7,399 nt of DNA, taken from the NCBI GenBank assembly GCA_024640205.1, contig JAHEFL010000070.1:1-7399 (forward strand). The letters are read 5' to 3'. Both the position numbers and the translations under genes were made by a program. A model generated the notes under the pieces. That model ran no database searches, was not told the origin of the DNA, and saw nothing but the letters and a program-made list of their open reading frames with translations. Positions 1 to 5,162 of this stretch are shown here, one piece after another. The stretch is from Flavobacteriales bacterium. Lineage in GTDB: Bacteria > Bacteroidota > Bacteroidia > Flavobacteriales_F > PHOS-HE28. Every line of letters starts with the position of its first letter. Position 1 is the stretch's first letter.

Positions 1-567
1 GTCACCGACGCCTTGGGATGCACTACGAGCGCGACCTGGCAGGTGACATCTCCTCCGGCTATCGTCATCGACGCTACCGCCAGCACGTACTGGAACGGCT
101 ACAACATCAGTGAGTGGTCCGGTACGGACGGAAGTATCGGGATCACTGTGAACGGCGGTGTCATCCCTTATGTGTACCAATGGTCGAACAATGCAACGAC
201 CTCGGCCATCACGGGCCTCGGGGAGGGGTCATACACCGTATTGGTCACAGATGCCAACGGATGCAGCGCCACGCTCACGGTGGAACTCGAAGCGCCGAGT
301 GACCTGGTGATGCCTACGGGATATAGCCCCAATGGCGATGGAGCCAACGACCTGTTCATCGTACAAGGGCTCGATGCCTATCCGGCGAACACGCTCGTGA
401 TATTCAATCGCTGGGGAAACGTGGTCTATGACCGTTTGAATTACCGCAATGATTGGGGCGGGGAGAATTCCCAGGGCCAGCCCCTGCCTAACGGTACCTA
501 CTTCGCCATCCTGCAGGTGGAGAACGGGGCCCGCACGTTGCAGGGCTATGTGGACCTGCGCCGATGA
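1..567 (+). CDS. C-terminal part of a large surface protein with SprB-type repeats and a type B T9SS sorting domain (5' end outside window)
   Basis: The frame is open from the first base (GTC ACC GAC...), so the gene starts upstream and only 188 codons plus TGA are visible. The first ~20 residues are the tail of one SprB-like repeat, ending in a VTDALGC motif. A complete repeat follows at about residues 21-97, with the hallmarks GGVIPYVYQWSNNATT and VTDANGCSA. Residues ~103-188 match the gliding-motility-associated C-terminal domain (CHU_C, type B CTD): MPTGYSPNGDGANDLF, then VIFNRWGNVVY, NDWGG, LPNGTYF and a final GYVDLRR. In this family the domain directs export through the T9SS and surface attachment of long adhesin-like proteins such as SprB. 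What the protein binds cannot be told from the visible part. The PorP/SprF gene follows at once, in keeping with type B cargo often lying beside an SprF-like gene. The TGA stop overlaps an ATG (ATGA, 564-567) in the frame of the next gene. Confidence 0.93.
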   Translation, partial: VTDALGCTTSATWQVTSPPAIVIDATASTYWNGYNISEWSGTDGSIGITVNGGVIPYVYQWSNNATTSAITGLGEGSYTVLVTDANGCSATLTVELEAPSDLVMPTGYSPNGDGANDLFIVQGLDAYPANTLVIFNRWGNVVYDRLNYRNDWGGENSQGQPLPNGTYFAILQVENGARTLQGYVDLRR

Positions 568-590
568 TGGATCACCCAGGGATACGACCA

Positions 591-1547
591 ATGAACATGA
601 GCGGCCATAGAACCATGAACTCGAAACGCGGACTACTTGTACCTGTGCTTTCCGTGGTGATGGCCCTGACCTCCCATGCGCAACAGGAAGTGATGGTGAG
701 CCAGTACATGTTCAATGGGCTCTTCCTGAATCCGGCCTACGCTGGAAGCCATTCATACGTGAGCTCCAGCCTGTTGCATCGCTCACAATGGATGCAGGTC
801 GAAGGAGCTCCCCGCACCGCCATGATTGCAGTGGATGGCCCCGTGATGAACAACCGCATGGGTCTTGGATTCACTATGGTGCACGACCAGATCGGCGTCA
901 GTCGTGACCTGGACATGGCCGCACACTACTCCTACAAGATCCGTGTAAGCGATCATAGCCAGCTCGCCTTCGGTCTACGCGCCGGTGTCTCGATGTACAG
1001 CGCTTCGCTCAGCGAGTTGCTTTACTGGGATGCCAATGACCAGGTGTTCCAGAACGACATCAGCAACGCCACCGTCGGCAAGTTCGGTTTCGGCCTCTAC
1101 TGGTATGATGCGACCACCTATGTCGGCCTCTCCGTGCCCACTTTGTACGCCGCGGATGGCTCCATCACCACCGACGTGAACGCCGCTTACGACGACTATT
1201 TCACACAACACTACTACCTCCACGCGGGCAAGATCATCCCTGCCGGCGATCAGTTCGATGTCAAGCCCAGCGTACTGGTGAAATACCTGCCGGAGGTCCC
1301 GCCCCAGGTGGACGTCAATTGCCATGTCCTCTATCGCGAACGCATCTGGCTGGGTGTGGGATACCGCACCGGAGATGCGATCGTAGGCATGATGGAATAC
1401 CAGGTGACGCCCCAGATGCGGATCGGCTACGCCTACGATATGACCACTTCACGTTTGCGCAACTATACCACCGGCAGCCATGAGGTCATGTTAGGGTTGG
1501 ACTTCGGTCGCGATCTGATCCGTATCAAAACACCGCGCTACTTCTAA
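591..1547 (+). CDS. T9SS outer-membrane protein, PorP/SprF family
   Basis: The protein is recognised as PorP/SprF by its mature N-terminus, QYMFNGLFLNPAYAGS, by LHRSQWMQVEGAPRT, by alternating beta-strand-like segments throughout (e.g. GLGFTMVHDQIG, FGLRAGVSMYSA, WLGVGYRTG), and by the C-terminal KTPRYF. Family members are outer-membrane beta-barrels. SprF is needed for secretion or display of the type B cargo SprB, and PorP is a T9SS component. The frame is open from ATG 564, which overlaps the previous stop. I chose ATG 591 (318 residues) because AGGGA at 577-581 is well spaced from it. It still gives a signal peptide: NSKR charged region, a GLLVPVLSVVMAL core, and cleavage near SHA|Q. ATG 615 would give a more usual 22-residue signal peptide and is nearly as likely. 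The upstream neighbour is the probable cargo; the downstream one is a PorE-like anchor. General T9SS PorP and a cargo-specific SprF paralogue cannot be separated here. Confidence 0.93.
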   Translation: MNMSGHRTMNSKRGLLVPVLSVVMALTSHAQQEVMVSQYMFNGLFLNPAYAGSHSYVSSSLLHRSQWMQVEGAPRTAMIAVDGPVMNNRMGLGFTMVHDQIGVSRDLDMAAHYSYKIRVSDHSQLAFGLRAGVSMYSASLSELLYWDANDQVFQNDISNATVGKFGFGLYWYDATTYVGLSVPTLYAADGSITTDVNAAYDDYFTQHYYLHAGKIIPAGDQFDVKPSVLVKYLPEVPPQVDVNCHVLYRERIWLGVGYRTGDAIVGMMEYQVTPQMRIGYAYDMTTSRLRNYTTGSHEVMLGLDFGRDLIRIKTPRYF

Positions 1548-1551
1548 GACA

Positions 1552-1590
1552 ATGATGGCCTCCGATCAGGTCCTGATGTTCATCATATGA
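1552..1590 (+). other. possible 12-codon minicistron between the PorP/SprF and PorE-like genes
   Basis: ATG ATG at 1552-1557 opens a 12-codon frame (MMASDQVLMFII) ending in TGA at 1588-1590. It starts four bases after the stop of the PorP/SprF gene. Its stop overlaps the ATG of the PorE-like gene in an ATGA arrangement. It fills the 39-base gap almost exactly and could carry ribosomes across it by termination and reinitiation. No good ribosome binding site is seen before it or before the PorE-like gene. A chance frame this short is easy to get, so support is weak. Confidence 0.2.
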
Positions 1591-3482
1591 AAAAGCTCAT
1601 TCCACTCCTGCTCCTGTCTCCGGCATTGATCTCCTGCGCTCAGCAACAGCTGGCCAAGGCGGACAAGGCCTATGATAGGATGGCCTATGCACGAGCCGCA
1701 TGTGCCTATGAAAAGGTGCTGGAGCGAACGGATGATCGCGGGGCCGCTCTTCGAGCGGCGGATTCGTATGTCAAGCTGAACCGACCTGCGGAAGCGGTGG
1801 GTCATTTCGCTTATGTGGAACACCTTGAACGGCTGGATGCACCGCAGAATATAGCCTATGGACAAGCCCTGCTGCGCTTGGATAGGAACAACGATGCCCT
1901 CCGACATTTCGTCGCGGCCTTGGAACTGGAGCCAACGAGCGTCATTGCCCGCGAGTTGGCATTGGCCACTGGCGATCCCGATCCATTCTATGCGGACACC
2001 GGTCGGTACATGGTGGAGCCGGTCCGCTTGAACGGTGTGATCAATGCTTTTTCGGCGGTGCCGTTCCAGGAAGGGATAATCTTCGTTGGCGAGAGGGAAC
2101 TACCCAAGGCCGATCGGAACCCTTGGAACGACCTGCCCTATCTCGACATCCTGACAGCCACCCCGATGGCGAACGAAGAATGGAGCCTGCCCTCAGCACT
2201 TCCAGGTAGCGTGAACGGCCGCTTCCACGAAGGCCCTCTGGTATTCGATCACGAACGCAAGGTGATGTATTTCACCCGCAGTGATTACTACAAGTTCCGA
2301 TTGAACAAGGACGAGAACAGTACCAGCCACCTTGTTCTGTTCCGGGCGGAGGAACTCGAGGATGGCACTTGGGGCAATATCCACTTGTTCATGTACAACG
2401 GCGATTCCTTCTCCAGCGGGCATCCCGCACTCAGTGCGGATGGGAACACCTTGTATTACATCAGTGATATGCCGGGCGGAGAAGGTGGTACTGACATCTA
2501 TCGATGCACACGCACGGCCGATGGCTGGACCCTGCCCCATAACCTTGGTTTCCCGATCAATACACCGGGTAACGAGATGTTCCCGACGATGCATGGCGAC
2601 ACACTCTACTTCGCATCCGACGGCCACCGGGGCATGGGTGGGCTGGACATATTCCGCAGCGTTCCACAAGGAGATGAGTGGGGCCTACCCAAGAACCTGA
2701 ACTACCCCATCAACACACCGCATGATGACTTCTCATTCGTTCTGATGGCCAATGGCGAAGAAGGCTTCCTGAGCAGCAACCGCAATGGCATGGACCAAAT
2801 CCTTCGTTTCCGGGTACAGGACCCCACGATCCAACTCACCGGGACCTTTGCCGAATTCGGGACGGATGAACTCCTCGAGGACGTGGAGGTGCGATTACTC
2901 GACCTGACAGCGGGAAAGGATATTTCCTCCATGACAGGCCCGGACGGCGCATTCACTTTCCCCCTCGAATCCGGTTCGGATTATCAGATCACGGGCTCCA
3001 AGGAAGGTATGCTCACTGAAACACGTGCGATCAGCACCAAGGGGCATCAAGCGGGTCGGAACTACGAGGAGGATTTCCTGTTGCATAGGATCGACCCGGA
3101 TAGGTCCATCGTGGTGGACAACATTTACTATGACTATGATCAATGGGACATCCGTGATGATGCTGTGCCTGCATTGAATGCACTGGCAGCACTCTTCAAA
3201 GCGAATCCTGAAGTACGGTTCGAACTCAGCTCACACACTGATAGCAGAGCAAGCCGGAACTACAATCTTGTGCTCAGCGAAGCGCGTGCGAGATCGGCCG
3301 TTGACCATTTGATCCGCCAGGGAGTGGACCCCGATCATGTCACGGCCAAGGGTTACGGTGAATCCAAGCTGGTGAACCATTGCGGCGATGGAGTGGAATG
3401 CACGGAAGAGGAACACCAGGCCAACAGACGGACGGAGTTCCGCATCATAGGGATCGGGAACATGGTCTACGAGGATCGATAG
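1587..3482 (+). CDS. PorE-like lipoprotein: TPR, PD40 beta-propeller, CRD-like and OmpA-like peptidoglycan-binding domains
   Basis: This 631-residue protein starts with a lipoprotein signal, MKKLIPLLLLSPALISC, with lipobox LISC and lipidated Cys17. The residues after Cys17 (AQQQLAK) lack an acidic surface-export signal, which suggests the periplasmic side. Residues ~20-130 are TPR-like helices. Residues ~140-410 form a PD40/WD40-type beta-propeller, with repeat hallmarks such as HPALSADGNTLYYISD (from 279), NEMFPT (329) and LDIF (353). Residues ~416-490 look like a carboxypeptidase-regulatory (Ig-like) domain, with the GPDGAFTF motif. Residues ~511-626 are OmpA-like. SHTDS and YNLVLSEARA supply Asp552 and Arg567, 15 residues apart as in peptidoglycan-binding OmpA domains. 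This order matches PorE, which tethers the T9SS to peptidoglycan. Such proteins also occur as paralogues beside PorP/SprF genes, so a cargo-specific anchor is possible. No clear Shine-Dalgarno sequence precedes the ATG; the gap to the previous gene is 39 bases. Confidence 0.92.
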   Translation: MKKLIPLLLLSPALISCAQQQLAKADKAYDRMAYARAACAYEKVLERTDDRGAALRAADSYVKLNRPAEAVGHFAYVEHLERLDAPQNIAYGQALLRLDRNNDALRHFVAALELEPTSVIARELALATGDPDPFYADTGRYMVEPVRLNGVINAFSAVPFQEGIIFVGERELPKADRNPWNDLPYLDILTATPMANEEWSLPSALPGSVNGRFHEGPLVFDHERKVMYFTRSDYYKFRLNKDENSTSHLVLFRAEELEDGTWGNIHLFMYNGDSFSSGHPALSADGNTLYYISDMPGGEGGTDIYRCTRTADGWTLPHNLGFPINTPGNEMFPTMHGDTLYFASDGHRGMGGLDIFRSVPQGDEWGLPKNLNYPINTPHDDFSFVLMANGEEGFLSSNRNGMDQILRFRVQDPTIQLTGTFAEFGTDELLEDVEVRLLDLTAGKDISSMTGPDGAFTFPLESGSDYQITGSKEGMLTETRAISTKGHQAGRNYEEDFLLHRIDPDRSIVVDNIYYDYDQWDIRDDAVPALNALAALFKANPEVRFELSSHTDSRASRNYNLVLSEARARSAVDHLIRQGVDPDHVTAKGYGESKLVNHCGDGVECTEEEHQANRRTEFRIIGIGNMVYEDR

Positions 3483-3495
3483 TCGCGGCCCGATG

Positions 3496-3518
3496 GACGC
3501 AGAGGGCGTCATTTTTTT
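3496..3518 (+). terminator. intrinsic terminator of the cargo/SprF/PorE-like operon
   Basis: GACGC (3496-3500) and GCGTC (3506-3510) form a 5-base-pair GC-rich stem around the loop AGAGG, followed by A and seven T (3512-3518). It begins 14 bases after the TAG of the PorE-like gene. The T-tract lies only on the + side, so it should stop rightward transcription. Leftward transcripts of the convergent gene lack a U-tract after this hairpin and may end elsewhere. The short stem is the main doubt. Confidence 0.6.
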
Positions 3519-5053
3519 CCCTTCGCGGTGGCGGATCGCTTGACGATCTCGCTGAATGCAAGCTCCTCGATATGGCTATCCACCCATGCCAACACATCGA
3601 AATACTTGAGCACCATGCTCTCGTTCGCATCCTGGAAGAGATCCGTGAGCAGCGCGCGTAGATCCTGGAAGGTCTTACGTTTCATTTCGGGATCCGTGAT
3701 CCGTGCGAGCTTCTTGACAGTATCGATCAGGGTCACCTCCACCTGGTAGGCACGCTGTCGCTTGTTCAGGAAGCGCTGGGTGGAACGTACGATGTACTCG
3801 AGCAGATCGAAGTTCCCCAATTCATAATGCACCACCAGATTGAATAGGCGTGCATAGGTGAAAATATCCTGTCTCAATGTGGGTTCATTGTCATTCAGGA
3901 CCTTATTCAACCAGAAGAGCGCCTTGTTCATTTCCCCACCACCGAAATGGGCACAGGCAAGGGCGAAATAAAACTCCAATTCATGCTCCTTGTGCAACCT
4001 GGGACCCATGCGTTCCATCCCCTGGAGTATGTCATCCGCCAACTTGATGGCCTGGACATGTTCTCCGCTGCGATCCAACAAGCGCAACTCGCCCAAATAG
4101 CTCGCCACGAACACCTGGGCCTCGATATTCAATCCTTCAAAACCCTTCGACCCCGGCAGTTTCCTCAGTAACGCGATGTTGTCCCTTGCGCTCTTCAGGT
4201 CGCGCAGCTCGATCTGTCCGTTGATGATGTAGTGCATCGTACGGATATAGCGCTTCGGCAGATCCGCCCTGATCAGAGGATTCTCATCCAGGATCTCTTT
4301 TACGCGCAGGAATTTTTCCAGACTGGTTCTCCAATCCCGTTTGGCCCAGTGACAGAAGCCTTGCGTGTAGTAACAGATCGTGGCGGCCCGGAACGACAGT
4401 GCCGTGTTCTTGCCCTTGATCAACGGATGATCACTGATCTCCTGTACCATGGCATGCTCTTCCTCGGTCCGCACATAACCACCACTCCTGAACACATAGT
4501 TGATCTTCGAATACAGAATGTGGTAGGAAGCCAGGTTCCTCAGCTTCTCGATAACGCTGCGTTCCTCCTCTATCAACGCGTCCAGGTCCTTCGTGAACTC
4601 ACCCGACTCATAGGCTTCCTCAAGAAGCATTTTTTCCCAGCTCAACAATTCGAACAGGTAATAGAAACGCTCATTTTCCCTCGCCGTTCGTTTCGCCCTG
4701 TGTAGCAGCTTGTTGCACTCCACGTACAAAGCTTTCTGATAGAGTATCTCAATGTTCTTGATCTCCTGCTTGAGGATACCGCTCACCGAACTCTCCGCAT
4801 GATAGGCCCGGAGCGCTTTCAGGATCAGCTTGTACAGATGGTTCTTTTCCGATGGAAGATGCCTGATGAAGGTCTCCTTCGCGAACTGCTTCTTGATGGC
4901 ATCCTCCTCATAGACCTTCTGCTTATCGATGGCATCGAAGATCCTCAGGTAATTCTTATCCCCCGATTGCAGGGATGAATGCAATTTGAAGAATCGTTTT
5001 TCCGACTTGGTCAGTGATTTGATCAGATCGAACAGTTCGGTGCTTGGCTTCAT
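3509..5053 (-). CDS. conserved hypothetical all-helical, TPR-like cytoplasmic protein
   Basis: The gene encodes 514 residues with no signal peptide and no membrane segment, so the product should be cytoplasmic. It is highly charged and almost wholly helical by composition. The N-terminus has a motif resembling conserved hypothetical proteins of Bacteroidota: ELFDLIKSLTKSEKRFFK (residues 6-23), then GDKNYLRIFDAIDKQ. The rest reads as degenerate tetratricopeptide-like helix pairs, for example around WRTSLEKFLRVKEIL, ELRDLKSARDNIALL, HFGGGEMNKALFWLNKVL and VHYELGNFDLLEY. No catalytic motif or DNA-binding domain is evident. A scaffold or protein-interaction role is the natural guess, but the function is unknown. 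The ATG at 5053 is preceded on its strand by purine-rich GGGAAGGGAAG directly against the start. The C-terminus ATAKGKK and stop are written in the A/T tract of the opposing terminator. The gene is convergent with the PorE-like gene (26-base gap) and divergent from the peptidase gene. Confidence 0.85.
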   Translation of the reverse strand: MKPSTELFDLIKSLTKSEKRFFKLHSSLQSGDKNYLRIFDAIDKQKVYEEDAIKKQFAKETFIRHLPSEKNHLYKLILKALRAYHAESSVSGILKQEIKNIEILYQKALYVECNKLLHRAKRTARENERFYYLFELLSWEKMLLEEAYESGEFTKDLDALIEEERSVIEKLRNLASYHILYSKINYVFRSGGYVRTEEEHAMVQEISDHPLIKGKNTALSFRAATICYYTQGFCHWAKRDWRTSLEKFLRVKEILDENPLIRADLPKRYIRTMHYIINGQIELRDLKSARDNIALLRKLPGSKGFEGLNIEAQVFVASYLGELRLLDRSGEHVQAIKLADDILQGMERMGPRLHKEHELEFYFALACAHFGGGEMNKALFWLNKVLNDNEPTLRQDIFTYARLFNLVVHYELGNFDLLEYIVRSTQRFLNKRQRAYQVEVTLIDTVKKLARITDPEMKRKTFQDLRALLTDLFQDANESMVLKYFDVLAWVDSHIEELAFSEIVKRSATAKGKK

Positions 5054-5096
5054 CTTCCCTTCCCAGTTGAAATTTTAGGATCCCAACCGGCAATAC

Positions 5097-5104
5097 CAAA
5101 TATA
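5097..5104 (-). promoter_or_regulatory. Bacteroidota -7 promoter-like box for the TPR-like gene
   Basis: On the - strand this reads TATATTTG, a full match to the TAnnTTTG consensus of Bacteroidota housekeeping promoters. It lies 43 bases upstream of the ATG at 5053, which would leave a leader of roughly 35-40 bases. No TTG is seen at the expected -33 position, so the assignment rests on one short box. Confidence 0.45.
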
Positions 5105-5151
5105 GGGATCCCGTATCTGGAAAATTGGCCCTCCACCTGGGGAACGGGTCC

Positions 5152-5159
5152 TACTTTTG
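5152..5159 (+). promoter_or_regulatory. Bacteroidota -7 promoter-like box just before the M1 peptidase gene
   Basis: TACTTTTG matches TAnnTTTG. A TTG at 5125-5127 lies 24 bases upstream, slightly beyond the usual -33 to -7 spacing. The box ends only three bases before the proposed ATG, so transcription from it would begin at or near the start codon and give a leaderless or almost leaderless mRNA. It may instead be a chance match, with the real promoter further left. Confidence 0.3.
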
Positions 5160-5162
5160 AGG

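Noticed and set aside
229..591. 120-codon open frame on the - strand
   Set aside because: It lies opposite the clearly coding SprB-repeat/type B CTD gene, and its protein has no recognisable motif. High GC makes such antisense frames common.
2193..2669. 158-codon open frame on the - strand
   Set aside because: It is antisense to the beta-propeller of the PorE-like gene, where the + strand shows strong family motifs; the antisense product resembles nothing.
3483..3508. Possible small RNA or attachment site in the convergent gap
   Set aside because: The gap is only 26 bases and is accounted for by the terminator stem; no tRNA-like sequence or flanking repeat is present.
4232..4705. 157-codon open frame on the + strand
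   Set aside because: It is antisense to the TPR-like gene, whose - strand frame is 514 codons long with a coherent helical protein. No start signal or motif supports the + frame.
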